Source of the DNA: an uncultured SAR86 cluster bacterium | GTDB taxonomy: Bacteria; Pseudomonadota; Gammaproteobacteria; Magnimaribacterales; Magnimaribacteraceae | Assembly: GCA_902630715.1 (NCBI GenBank) | Contig: CACOVO010000014.1 | Span: 1 to 37,161 of the forward strand | Length of the DNA stretch: 37,161 nt | Direction of reading: 5' to 3' | Shown here: one piece after another, positions 24,690-33,224 of the stretch | Layout: each line of letters starts with the position of its first letter | How positions within the stretch are numbered: the stretch's first letter is position 1 | Translations under genes and position numbers: made by a program | The notes under the pieces: model-generated | What the model saw: only the letters and a program-made list of their open reading frames with translations | Database searches by the model: none | Told to the model about the DNA's origin: nothing

Positions 24690-25809
24690 TTAGCTCTTTT
24701 AAAGAGCTAACTCCCATCAATCTCATATCTCTCTCTATTTCTTGTTTCATTAACTCCAATGCTCTCTCCACTCCATCTTGCCCTGCAGCAGCCAAAGCGA
24801 ATAAATAAAATCTTCCTCCTCCAACAGCCTTAGCTCCTAGTGACAATGCTTTCAATACATGAGTTCCTCTCTGTATACCGCTATCCATAATAACGTCTAT
24901 CTCATCTCCTACTTCGTCTACTATTTCTGATAGTTGATCAAAAGGCGACCTACTACCATCTAGTTGCCTTCCACCATGATTAGAAATTACAATACCTGTA
25001 CATCCTATTTCGACGGCCTTTCTCGCATCTTCGGCGCTCATGATACCTTTTAAGCAAAATTGTCCGTCCCAATATTCAACCATTCTTGAAACATCATCCC
25101 AATTTAAATTCGGATCTAACATCTCAGTGAAATATTTTCCTATAGAGATTGGTCCATTAGACATGTCTACGTGATCATCTAGTTGAGGTAAAGAAAACTT
25201 CTCATGAATTAAATAATTGAATGCCCACATCGGCTTGACTGCAAACTGAAAAATTCCATTCAAACTCAATTTAAATGGTATTGAAAAGCCGGTCTTTAAG
25301 TCCCTTTCCCTATTCCCTCCTGTTATTGTATCGACGGTGAGCATCATGATATCTACATTCGCATTTTTCGCATTTTCCAACATTACTTTGTTTAACTCTC
25401 TATCTTTATGGAAGTAAAACTGATAGCACTGAGGGCCTTGATATCTTCGTCTCACATCAGAGAGGCTAACAGTCCCTAGAGATGAAACACCAAATAAAGT
25501 TCCATACTTGTCTGCAGCAGCTGCTACAGCATTCTCTCCTTCATGATGGAAAACTCTTTGAAGCGCTGTTGGTGAGCAATAAATTGGCATATCAAGTTTT
25601 TGACCTAAGATCTCAACTGACATGTCAATGTTTTGAACTCCCCGCAAAACATTTGGTACTAAATCACAATCCTCAAAACATCTTGTATTTCTGTCATAAG
25701 TGCATTCATCATCTGCTGCACCATCGATATAGTTGAAAATTGGACTGGGCAAGCGTCTTCTAGCTAACTCTCTAAAGTCAGCAAAGCTGTAACAATCTTG
25801 CAAACGCAT
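24664..25809 (-). CDS. FMN-dependent alpha-hydroxy-acid oxidase/dehydrogenase (LldD/glycolate oxidase family)
   Basis: 381 residues. Family residues are visible: Y27 in FNYIDGAADDE, Y132 in QFYFHKD, FMN lysine K254 in CLKGIMSAEDA, and catalytic H278 with R281 in SNHGGRQLDGSRSPFDQL. The phosphate site DSGIQRGTHVLKALSLGA is followed by GGGR. The enzyme oxidises an L-2-hydroxy acid such as lactate, glycolate or mandelate to the 2-oxo acid. A membrane-binding insert typical of LldD may correspond to the hydrophobic stretch around 180-200. It sits 47 bases downstream of the SDR gene on the same strand. A perfect 25-base palindrome lies in its last codons. Confidence 0.93.
   Translation of the reverse strand: MRLQDCYSFADFRELARRRLPSPIFNYIDGAADDECTYDRNTRCFEDCDLVPNVLRGVQNIDMSVEILGQKLDMPIYCSPTALQRVFHHEGENAVAAAADKYGTLFGVSSLGTVSLSDVRRRYQGPQCYQFYFHKDRELNKVMLENAKNANVDIMMLTVDTITGGNRERDLKTGFSIPFKLSLNGIFQFAVKPMWAFNYLIHEKFSLPQLDDHVDMSNGPISIGKYFTEMLDPNLNWDDVSRMVEYWDGQFCLKGIMSAEDARKAVEIGCTGIVISNHGGRQLDGSRSPFDQLSEIVDEVGDEIDVIMDSGIQRGTHVLKALSLGAKAVGGGRFYLFALAAAGQDGVERALELMKQEIERDMRLMGVSSLKELTRENVRYR
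24688..24712. repeat. Perfect 12-bp inverted repeat in an overlapping gene end
   Basis: AGTTAGCTCTTT at 24688-24699, one central T, then AAAGAGCTAACT at 24701-24712. It starts at the last bases of the ArsC-like gene and lies inside the coding end of the hydroxy-acid oxidase. It could form a hairpin ending the plus-strand transcript, though no T-tract follows on that strand. Confidence 0.85.
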
Positions 25810-25856
25810 TAATACTTAAGGCAAGCTTTTTGAAAAACTTTTTGATGTCCTGAAAA

Positions 25857-26771
25857 TTATTTTTTACTTTCTTGGATGAGAGTAAAAGCTTTCATTGATT
25901 GATCTCCTCCTTGATAACACAAAGTTGCGTCCGTCATGTCAGAGATTTTTTCCCAGTTAGCTTCAATATTTTCAGCCGTCATCTCATCTCCAGTGCCTAG
26001 ATAAACACCTTTAGTTTCGTGAATCATTACTCTTGTGAATACCCCCGCTCCGGCAGCGATAATTACACCTGTAGGTGCGTCTTCGGAGACAAGATAGGTT
26101 ACAGCAGGAGTCACGTAATCGGGTTTAATTTGATCAAGAACCTCTTCAGGCATCAAGCTCTCAGTCATACGCGTGCCTGCAAGTGGAGCTAATGTATTAC
26201 ATTTAACATTGTATTTGGCTCCTTCTAGTTTCAAGGTATTCATAAGACCTACAACTCCCATCTTTGCAGATCCGTAATTAGTTTGTCCAAAATTTCCATA
26301 GAGACCACTAGATGAGGAAGTCATTACAATTCTTCCATAGTTCTGTTCCTTCATGATTTCCCAAACAGCTTTTGTGCAATTAACGCTACCCATCAAATGG
26401 ACTTCTAGGACCATTCTAAAATCTTGATCTTCTACTTTAGAGAAACTCTTGTCTCTCAGAATTCCTGCATTATTTACTAGGATATCTACTCGCCCGTATT
26501 TATCCATAACTTCGTCAACCATGTTTTTAACCTGCTCAGTATCGGTTACACTTGCCCCATTTGCCATGGCTTCTCCACCTGCAGCTTTGATCTCCTCAAC
26601 GACCATTTCGGCAGCAGATAAAGAACCATCATCGGATCCATCGACGTTTCCTCCTAAGTCATTAACAACAACTTTTGCTCCCCTTTTAGCCAAATCTAGG
26701 GCATGACACTTCCCAAGACCTCCCCCGGCTCCAGTTACAATTGCTACTTTGTCGTTAAAATTGATAGCCAT
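25857..26771 (-). CDS. Short-chain dehydrogenase, 3-hydroxyacyl-CoA dehydrogenase (MFE-2-like) type
   Basis: 304 residues. The cofactor motif is TGAGGGLG (13-20), NDLGG marks NAD preference, and NNAG is at 100-103. The catalytic S-Y-K appears as TSSSSGLYGNFGQTNYGSAK (Y166, K170). DLGGNVDGSDDG and the roughly 300-residue length are typical of the peroxisomal multifunctional-enzyme-2-like group that oxidises 3-hydroxyacyl-CoA in beta-oxidation; the C-terminal extension (about 255-304) is also found there. It is cytoplasmic and presumably works on fatty or branched acyl-CoA. GGAGAAATT before the ATG supports the start. Confidence 0.92.
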   Translation of the reverse strand: MAINFNDKVAIVTGAGGGLGKCHALDLAKRGAKVVVNDLGGNVDGSDDGSLSAAEMVVEEIKAAGGEAMANGASVTDTEQVKNMVDEVMDKYGRVDILVNNAGILRDKSFSKVEDQDFRMVLEVHLMGSVNCTKAVWEIMKEQNYGRIVMTSSSSGLYGNFGQTNYGSAKMGVVGLMNTLKLEGAKYNVKCNTLAPLAGTRMTESLMPEEVLDQIKPDYVTPAVTYLVSEDAPTGVIIAAGAGVFTRVMIHETKGVYLGTGDEMTAENIEANWEKISDMTDATLCYQGGDQSMKAFTLIQESKK

Positions 26772-26814
26772 AATTTCTCCTTTATGTAAGTTTAAGCGGT
26801 CATATTACCGTAAC

Positions 26815-27963
26815 CTAGTTTCTTTGTGAAAAGGCTTTTTCTATTCTATTTAGAGCTTCATCTAATATAGATTTAGGACATCCAAAATTTAGACGTACAT
26901 AGTTCTCATCCCCAAACCAAGCTCCATCATGGACACCTACTTTTGCCTCCTCAATAAAGAATTTAGCTGGGGTTTTCATACCAGATTCTCTGCAGTCTAT
27001 CCAAGCGAGGAAACCTGCTTCTGGACCTCTTAAGGAAATACCCTCTATGTTATTTATTCTTTCTAATAATAACTTTCTATTAGACTTTAAATACTGGATG
27101 AGTTCGGCGTGCCATAAACCTGCTTTAGAGTATGCAGCTTCTGCTGCAACGAAAGCTATGTTATCTATATGAGCAACAATTCCTTTTGTATTTCTCACAA
27201 AATCCTCTCTTAACTCTTTATTTGGAATTATAGCCGCAGCTATTGGGAACCCAGCAAGATTGAACGTTTTGCAAGGTCCCATAATTGTTATCGAATTTTC
27301 TTGATTGTAATTATTTAAACTTGCAAAAGGTATATGATCTAGACCTTCTTCAAGTATCAAATCAGAATGAATTTCGTCACTGCAAACAATTATGCCCCTT
27401 TCTTGGCAAATATTCGAAATCTCCTCGATTTCCTCCTTTTTAAAGACTGTGCCACCTGGATTGTGAGGATTACAAAGAAAAAACAGCTTAGTATCTTCAG
27501 TTAGGATAGTTTTGATGGTTTCTGAACTAAATTCTAACCTGCCATCAGAATCTAGTAAAAAGTTTTTAACAAATCCTCTTTCCATATTTTCAGGTGCTTC
27601 CGTAAACGGAGCATAAATAGGAGACGGCACCATGGCAATTTGACCAGGAGCTAGAACTGTCTTGCATGCAACATTTAGTCCTACGACTCCTCCAGGTATC
27701 CATACAACCCAATCATTTTTAATTCTCCATCCTGTATTTTCATAGACTTTGCTAACGAATGTTTCTGTAAGCAAGGGTGGTGTATCTGTATATCCAAAAA
27801 TACCTTGATTGATCCTTTTGGTCATTTCATCGGTGATATCTGAGGGACAAGAAAAATCCATATCAGCTATCCACATGGGTAAAACATCTTCGTCAGAAAA
27901 TTTTAGCCACTTAGTGCTATAAGTATCTTTACGAGGGATAATTTCATCAAAACTGTACTTCAT
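26815..27963 (-). CDS. MalY/PatB-family PLP enzyme (cystathionine beta-lyase / C-S lyase)
   Basis: 382 residues of a fold-type I aminotransferase. LPMWIADMDF (28-37), GIFGYTDTP, NPHNPGG and SDEIHSDL are the MalY/PatB family blocks, and the PLP lysine is K232 in GPCKTFNLAGFP. The family cleaves C-S bonds of cystathionine or cysteine conjugates, giving pyruvate, ammonia and a thiol. In marine bacteria such enzymes can also release sulfur from conjugates. It is divergent from the thiolase-like gene and 43 bases upstream of the SDR, so the SDR and oxidase may be co-transcribed with it. Confidence 0.92.
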   Translation of the reverse strand: MKYSFDEIIPRKDTYSTKWLKFSDEDVLPMWIADMDFSCPSDITDEMTKRINQGIFGYTDTPPLLTETFVSKVYENTGWRIKNDWVVWIPGGVVGLNVACKTVLAPGQIAMVPSPIYAPFTEAPENMERGFVKNFLLDSDGRLEFSSETIKTILTEDTKLFFLCNPHNPGGTVFKKEEIEEISNICQERGIIVCSDEIHSDLILEEGLDHIPFASLNNYNQENSITIMGPCKTFNLAGFPIAAAIIPNKELREDFVRNTKGIVAHIDNIAFVAAEAAYSKAGLWHAELIQYLKSNRKLLLERINNIEGISLRGPEAGFLAWIDCRESGMKTPAKFFIEEAKVGVHDGAWFGDENYVRLNFGCPKSILDEALNRIEKAFSQRN

Positions 27964-28056
27964 AATATAAAAATTTATATTACTCTAAATTTTACTCCTT
28001 ACCTATTGCTCCGCAAAGACTCAGTCGTTAGACTGCCCACCCTGATAATTTAAAAT

Positions 28057-29616
28057 ATGATCCAAAGTTCTTACGAAAATGTAAACGATAATACTCCCAT
28101 TCTTGTTGGATGTGGCCAACTCACGGATAAAAGAGGAATTGATGGTTTTAACTATTTGGAGATACTAAGAGAAGTTTCCAAATTAGCATTAGAAGATTGT
28201 GAAGCAAGAATAAAAATTAATGAGCACGTTGATACAGTCGCCGTAATTAGGTTTGTTGCAGATACTCCTAATAGAGATTCCGCTACCTCAAATTTTTGGG
28301 GCTATCCAAATATGCCGAGAAGTCTATCCAACTCTCTGGGTTTGTCTGCGAAGAATGAAATCTATACTACTACGGGTGGAAATTCTCCACAGATAGCTCT
28401 CAACGAGCTTGCAAATAGAATTAAAGATAATCAAATTGACTGTGCTTTGTTAGCTGGGGGCGAAGCTTTAGATACCTTTGTAAGCAGATTAAAGGAAGGT
28501 TTAGAAGTTAATTGGGGAGACGATCCTGGTGGAGAGCCAGAGATTATTGGAAAATCGACAGATGGTACAAATGATCACGAGAAGATGCATGGTATATTCG
28601 AACCGTCATCTGTGTATCCACTATTTGCAAACTCAATTAGGAACCAGAATGGTGAAACAATTGAAACACATATGCAAAGCACAGGAGAGCTTTTTCAAGA
28701 ATTTTCTAGGGTAGCCTCTAAAAATAATTACGCATGGTTTCCTACATTCAGAACAGCCGAGGAGATAGCTGAAGTCAAGCCTGACAACAGAATGATTGGC
28801 GTGCCCTATACAAAATATATGAATTCAATCATTAGGGTCAATCAATCATCAGCAATGATTTTAATGTCGGCTAAAAAGGCAAGAGAGCTTGGGATACCTC
28901 AATCTAAATGGATATTTATGTACGCCGGGTCCTGCCTAAATGACATATGGAATGTATCTCATAGGCAGAATTATCATTCCTCGCCTGCTATCAGAGCTTG
29001 CACCGAAGGAGTCTTTGATCTGGCCAATATGTCAGTAGATGATCTAGATTTTATAGATTTATATTCTTGCTTTCCTTCAGCAGTGCAAATAGCTATGAAA
29101 GAACTTTCTCTAGAAAAAGATGATCCAAGGGGTTTTACAGTTACAGGAGGCCTTCCCTACTTTGGTGGTCCAGGAAATGCTTATGTAATGAACTCAATTG
29201 CAACACTCATGAACAAATTAAGATCTTCACCTGGCTCTTTTGGTCTTGCTACTGCAAATGGATGGTATATAACTAAACATGGAGCAGGCATTTTCTCATC
29301 TGAGCCGTTTGAAGGTGAATGGAATCAGGTAGCGGATACCTCAAATGTTCAAAATTCCATCGATAAGGCCGAGACTCCTGATTTTACCGAGAGTCCTGAG
29401 GGCAACTGTTCAGTCGAAACATATACTGTAGTTCATTCAAGGAATGGGCCAAAAGAAAGTATCATCATTGGCAGACTTGAGGACGGTAAAAGATTTATAG
29501 CAAACACGCTAAAAGAACCATCTATTTTGGAATATATGTCCCAAAACGATATGCTTAATACAAAAGGTACGGTTTCTAATGATGGAAAAAGGAATATTTT
29601 CACACCAAATTTATAA
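28057..29616 (+). CDS. Thiolase-like protein (TLP1 type, acetyl-CoA acetyltransferase-related)
   Basis: 519 residues. A thiolase fold (about 12-415) is followed by an extra C-terminal domain (about 425-519), the layout of thiolase-like protein type 1. Where normal thiolases carry the nucleophilic cysteine, this protein reads TTTGGNSPQ (104-112) with no cysteine. GGLPYFGGPGNAYVMNS and NGWYITKHGAG (H408) are conserved blocks of this branch. Such proteins bind CoA esters but their reaction is not settled; they may not perform standard Claisen cleavage. It sits 9 bases upstream of malate dehydrogenase, and near an SDR of beta-oxidation type on the other strand. Confidence 0.88.
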   Translation: MIQSSYENVNDNTPILVGCGQLTDKRGIDGFNYLEILREVSKLALEDCEARIKINEHVDTVAVIRFVADTPNRDSATSNFWGYPNMPRSLSNSLGLSAKNEIYTTTGGNSPQIALNELANRIKDNQIDCALLAGGEALDTFVSRLKEGLEVNWGDDPGGEPEIIGKSTDGTNDHEKMHGIFEPSSVYPLFANSIRNQNGETIETHMQSTGELFQEFSRVASKNNYAWFPTFRTAEEIAEVKPDNRMIGVPYTKYMNSIIRVNQSSAMILMSAKKARELGIPQSKWIFMYAGSCLNDIWNVSHRQNYHSSPAIRACTEGVFDLANMSVDDLDFIDLYSCFPSAVQIAMKELSLEKDDPRGFTVTGGLPYFGGPGNAYVMNSIATLMNKLRSSPGSFGLATANGWYITKHGAGIFSSEPFEGEWNQVADTSNVQNSIDKAETPDFTESPEGNCSVETYTVVHSRNGPKESIIIGRLEDGKRFIANTLKEPSILEYMSQNDMLNTKGTVSNDGKRNIFTPNL

Positions 29617-29625
29617 GGAGAAATA

Positions 29626-30624
29626 ATGAAAGAAATAAATGTTGCTGTTACTGGAGGAGCTGGCCAAATAGCGTATTCTCTTTTGCCAAGGCTTATCAGT
29701 GGTGAAACGTTTGGCTCAGATACAAGGGTTAACCTAAGATTAATTGAAATACCACAAGTAGTTGAAAAGTTGGAAGGAACTATTATGGAGCTTATAGATT
29801 GTGGCTTCGACCAGACAGGTATTTTGACGGCTACGTCTGATATTAGAGAAGGTGTTAAAGATGCTGATTGGGTTTTATTGGTTGGAAGTATCCCAAGGGG
29901 GATAGTAATAGATGGTAAGAAGATTGAAGAAAGAAGCGACCTTTTAAAAATCAATGGTGGTATTTTCACTGATCAAGGTAAAGCTATTGGTGAGCTAGCA
30001 AAGCAAAATGCAAAAATTCTTGTCGTTGGTAATCCAGCAAATACAAATGCTTTAATTGGTATGAACTCAGCAAATAATTCAAGTCAACAATGGTTTGCTA
30101 TGACTGCCTTAGATGCAAATAGAGCTAAAGCTCAGTTGGCTCAAAAAGCAAGTGTCGACATCTCATCTCTTAAAAATATGATTATTTGGGGAAACCATAG
30201 TCCAACTATGTATCCTGATCCTTATAATGCAACAATAAATGGTAAAAGTGCCGCAGAAGTTATAGATGATAATACCTGGCTGGAAAATGATTATCTTCCT
30301 TTAGTTCAACAAAGAGGAAAGGCTGTGATAGATGCTAGAGGAGCCTCCTCTGCTGCATCCGCAGCCAACGCAGCTATAGATACTGTTAAAGCTGTTGAGA
30401 ATTATACAGAACCGGGGGATTGCTTTAGTGCAGCCATAGCTAGTGATGGAAGCTACGGAGTTCCTAAAGGTTTAATATTTGGCTTTCCCTTAAGGACTAG
30501 GGAATCCGGAGAAATTGAGATAATTCAAGGAATAGAGCTTAATGATTTTGCCAAATCAAAAATTAAAATAACGACAGAAGAACTTGAATCGGAACGCGAA
30601 GCAGTTTCGGATCTTATCTCTTAA
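29626..30624 (+). CDS. mdh: Malate dehydrogenase (cytoplasmic-type)
   Basis: 332 residues. The Rossmann motif is TGGAGQIAY (9-17), acidic E41 in LIEIP accepts NAD, GNPANTNAL is at 135-143, the D163/R166 pair is in LDANRAKAQLA, and catalytic H191 is in GNHSPTMYPD. Substrate arginines are R91 (PRG) and probably R103 (EERSDLL). The mobile loop between them is longer than in the usual family pattern. The enzyme interconverts malate and oxaloacetate in the TCA cycle. GGAGAAATA before the ATG is a good ribosome site. The thiolase-like gene is 9 bases upstream; the stop overlaps that of lysS by three bases. Confidence 0.95.
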   Translation: MKEINVAVTGGAGQIAYSLLPRLISGETFGSDTRVNLRLIEIPQVVEKLEGTIMELIDCGFDQTGILTATSDIREGVKDADWVLLVGSIPRGIVIDGKKIEERSDLLKINGGIFTDQGKAIGELAKQNAKILVVGNPANTNALIGMNSANNSSQQWFAMTALDANRAKAQLAQKASVDISSLKNMIIWGNHSPTMYPDPYNATINGKSAAEVIDDNTWLENDYLPLVQQRGKAVIDARGASSAASAANAAIDTVKAVENYTEPGDCFSAAIASDGSYGVPKGLIFGFPLRTRESGEIEIIQGIELNDFAKSKIKITTEELESEREAVSDLIS

Positions 30625-32108
30625 TTTTTTGGTTTCATCTGAGGGAAAAGTAGAACATCCCTTATTGATTTTGCACCTGTAAGAAGCATAACGAGCCTAT
30701 CGATTCCAATGCCTACCCCGGCACACGGCGGCAAACCATATTCAAGTGCCTCTATGTAGTCAGTATCAAATTCCATGGCCTCTTCGTCACCAGCAGTTTT
30801 TTGTTCAACTTGTTTACGAAATCGCTCTGCCTGATCATCAGGATCATTCAATTCAGAAAATCCATTGGCAATCTCTCTGCCACCGATAAATAATTCAAAT
30901 CTATCAACCTCGTTATTATTTGAATCTGACGCTCTAGATAAAGGCGACACATCTTTAGGATAACCGGTTATGAAAGTGGGCGTATTTAAATCATCCTCAA
31001 CAAGTTTTTCAAAAAGTTCGAATAATATTTTCCCTTCGGAAATTTTATCTAAATTATCAATTTTATTTTTTTTACCAACTTGTATAAGAAAGTCCTTTTT
31101 ATCTAATTCACTTTCTTCAACAGAAAGTTTTCTAGCTACAGATTCCTTCAAACTTATCCTTTGAAAGGATTCAGAAAAATCATAGCTAAATCCATTTGTT
31201 TCCAATTTTGTTGAGCCAAGTGCTCTCTCAGAGATGAATGAGATTAATTGCTCAATAAAAGACATTTGATCATTGAAATCAGCATATGCAGTATAGTATT
31301 CCAGCATGGTAAATTCAGGGTTGTGCTTAGTAGACAGTCCTTCATTTCTAAAATTTCTATTTATCTCAAAGACTTTTTCGATACCCCCTACGACAAGTCT
31401 TTTAAGGTATAACTCTGGTGCTATCCTCAAATAAAGATCCATATCTAGAGCATTATGATGCGTTGTAAAGGGCTTAGCAGCAGCACCTCCTAGGACAGAA
31501 TGCATCATAGGTGTTTCCACCTCTTGATAATCTTTCATGACAAAAAACTCTCTAATTGAGCTAATAATCTGGCTCCTTTTCTTGAAAACTTCAAGACTTT
31601 CTGGATTAGTAATAAGGTCAAGATACCTTTTTCTATATCTTTGCTCTGTATCGACTAGTCCGGAATGTTTTTCTGGCAAAGGCCTAAGAGATTTAGTGAG
31701 CATTTCTATATCTGAAGCGTTAACAGTCAACTCTCCAGTATTTGTTATGAAGAGTTTTCCTCTTATTCCAACGATATCTCCAAGATCCCAAGTCTTGAAT
31801 TCTTCATATTGGTCTTCAGGAAGATCATTAGACCTTATGTAGGCTTGAATCTGTCCCTTCATATCCTGGATTGTTATAAAACTAGCTTTTCCCATAATTC
31901 TTTGGAGCATAATCCTTCCAGCAACTGATACTTCAATCGATTTTTCTTCCATTTCTTGTTTTGAAAAGCTGGAATATTTTATTTTTAAATCGCTTGATAA
32001 TGAGTCTCTTCTGAAAGTATTTGGATAAGCTATCCCTTTTTTTCTGAGCTCTTCAAGCTTTTCTCTTCTTAGTCTAAGAAGCTCATTTTCTGATAAATTT
32101 TCTGTCAT
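30621..32108 (-). CDS. lysS: Lysyl-tRNA synthetase, class II
   Basis: 495 residues, near the usual 500. An N-terminal OB-fold anticodon-binding domain (about 60-160, VAGRIMLQRIMGKASFITIQD) is followed by the class II catalytic core. Motif 2 is FRNEGLSTKHNPEFTMLEYY and motif 3 is GVGIGIDRLVMLLTGAKSIR. It charges tRNA-Lys in the cytoplasm. It lies 14 bases downstream of prfB, the classic prfB-lysS order of Gammaproteobacteria, and closes the six-gene minus-strand run. Confidence 0.98.
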   Translation of the reverse strand: MTENLSENELLRLRREKLEELRKKGIAYPNTFRRDSLSSDLKIKYSSFSKQEMEEKSIEVSVAGRIMLQRIMGKASFITIQDMKGQIQAYIRSNDLPEDQYEEFKTWDLGDIVGIRGKLFITNTGELTVNASDIEMLTKSLRPLPEKHSGLVDTEQRYRKRYLDLITNPESLEVFKKRSQIISSIREFFVMKDYQEVETPMMHSVLGGAAAKPFTTHHNALDMDLYLRIAPELYLKRLVVGGIEKVFEINRNFRNEGLSTKHNPEFTMLEYYTAYADFNDQMSFIEQLISFISERALGSTKLETNGFSYDFSESFQRISLKESVARKLSVEESELDKKDFLIQVGKKNKIDNLDKISEGKILFELFEKLVEDDLNTPTFITGYPKDVSPLSRASDSNNNEVDRFELFIGGREIANGFSELNDPDDQAERFRKQVEQKTAGDEEAMEFDTDYIEALEYGLPPCAGVGIGIDRLVMLLTGAKSIRDVLLFPQMKPKN

Positions 32109-32122
32109 AGTAGATACTTTAA

Positions 32123-33221
32123 CTAAATGTTTTCCTTTAAGCTCGCCTCAATGAAACTATCTATAGCTCCATCTAATACTGCTGAGCAGTTTGTTGTTTC
32201 AACTCCAGTCCTTAGATCTTTTATTCTTGAAGAATCCAGGACATATGATCTAATCTGACTGCCCCAACCAATATCGGCTTTCGAGTCCTCTAAGGATTTC
32301 TTTTCTTCATTGAGCTTATTCACTTCGATTTCATAAAGTTTTGCCCTCAACTGTGCCATTGCTTTGTCTTTATTTTGATGTTGTGATCGTTGAGATTGAC
32401 ATTGCGATACAACTCCTGATGGTTCATGAGTTATTCTTATCGCTGAATCCGTTTTGTTTACATGTTGTCCCCCGGCTCCACTTGCTCGATAAGTATCAAT
32501 CCTTAAATCAGCAGGATTAATTTCAATTTCAACAGTCTCGTCAACTTCGGGTGATATAAAAATTGAGGCAAAGGATGTGTGTCTCCTACTCCCAGAATCG
32601 AAAGGGGATTTTCTGACCAGCCTATGAACACCTGTTTCTGTTCTTAGCCACCCATAAGCATAATCTCCGTTGAATTTAATTGCGGCACTTTTTATACCTG
32701 CCACTTCCCCATGAGATACCTCGATCACTTCAGTTTCAAACCCTTTTGATTCACCCCATTTCAGATACATTCTCATTAACATTTCTGCCCAGTCCTGAGC
32801 TTCTGTTCCTCCTGAGCCAGACTGTATATCTAAGTACGCATTGTTTGGATCCATCTTATTTGAAAACATTCTGACAAATTCCAAATCTTGCAATGCTCTT
32901 TCATTTTTTTTTATTTCTTCAGAGATTTCATCTAAAGCACTAGAATCTTCTTCTTCAATAGCGATCTCTGCTAATTCCACAGAATCTTTAATAGAATTTT
33001 CAAGGTCTTGAAATTTTTTTAGCTCCTTTTCCAGATAGACCTTATTTTTATTCAGTTCTTGAGCCTTTTGAGGATCGTCCCAAATTGCTGAATCACTCAA
33101 ATCACGAATTAGATCCTGAAGCTTTTGTTGTTTATTTCCAACGTCAAAGATACCCCCTTAGATCCTCGATTCTTTTTGAATGATCTTTTAATTCTTCATT
33201 AAGGGAAGTTACTTCTAGCAT
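32123..33221 (-). CDS. prfB: Peptide chain release factor 2, with programmed +1 frameshift
   Basis: The full product is 365 residues, made from two frames. The first 25 codons start at the ATG at 33221 and end CTT TGA, with TGA at 33144-33146. Ribosomes slip +1 on CTT and continue GAC from 33145. The site reads AGGGGG TAT CTT TGAC, identical to the E. coli one, including the internal Shine-Dalgarno-like AGGGGG (33153-33158). RF2 recognises UGA/UAA: the anticodon-like SPF is in [12 protein letters not shown] and the catalytic GGQ is in [13 protein letters not shown]. Low RF2 promotes the slip, giving autoregulation. The start is 3 bases after thrC. Confidence 0.98.
33143..33158 (-). promoter_or_regulatory. 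prfB programmed +1 frameshift site
   Basis: AGGGGG stimulator (33153-33158), a three-base TAT spacer (33150-33152), then the CTTTGAC slip site (33143-33149), read on the minus strand. Spacing and sequence are the canonical bacterial RF2 arrangement. Confidence 0.97.
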
Positions 33222-33224
33222 TAT

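Noticed and set aside
28022-28035. Small inverted repeat CAGTC-GTTA-GACTG upstream of the thiolase-like gene
   Set aside because: Arms of only five bases in a short divergent gap; too weak to call an operator or terminator.
29433-29969. 178-codon minus-strand open frame across the thiolase-like/mdh junction
   Set aside because: It is antisense to two well-supported genes, its product has no recognisable motif, and it is a by-product of codon bias on the opposite strand.
32123-33100. A shorter prfB starting at an internal ATG-like position (325 residues)
   Set aside because: The upstream 25-codon frame, AGGGGG stimulator and CTTTGAC site show the real gene starts at 33221 and uses a programmed frameshift.
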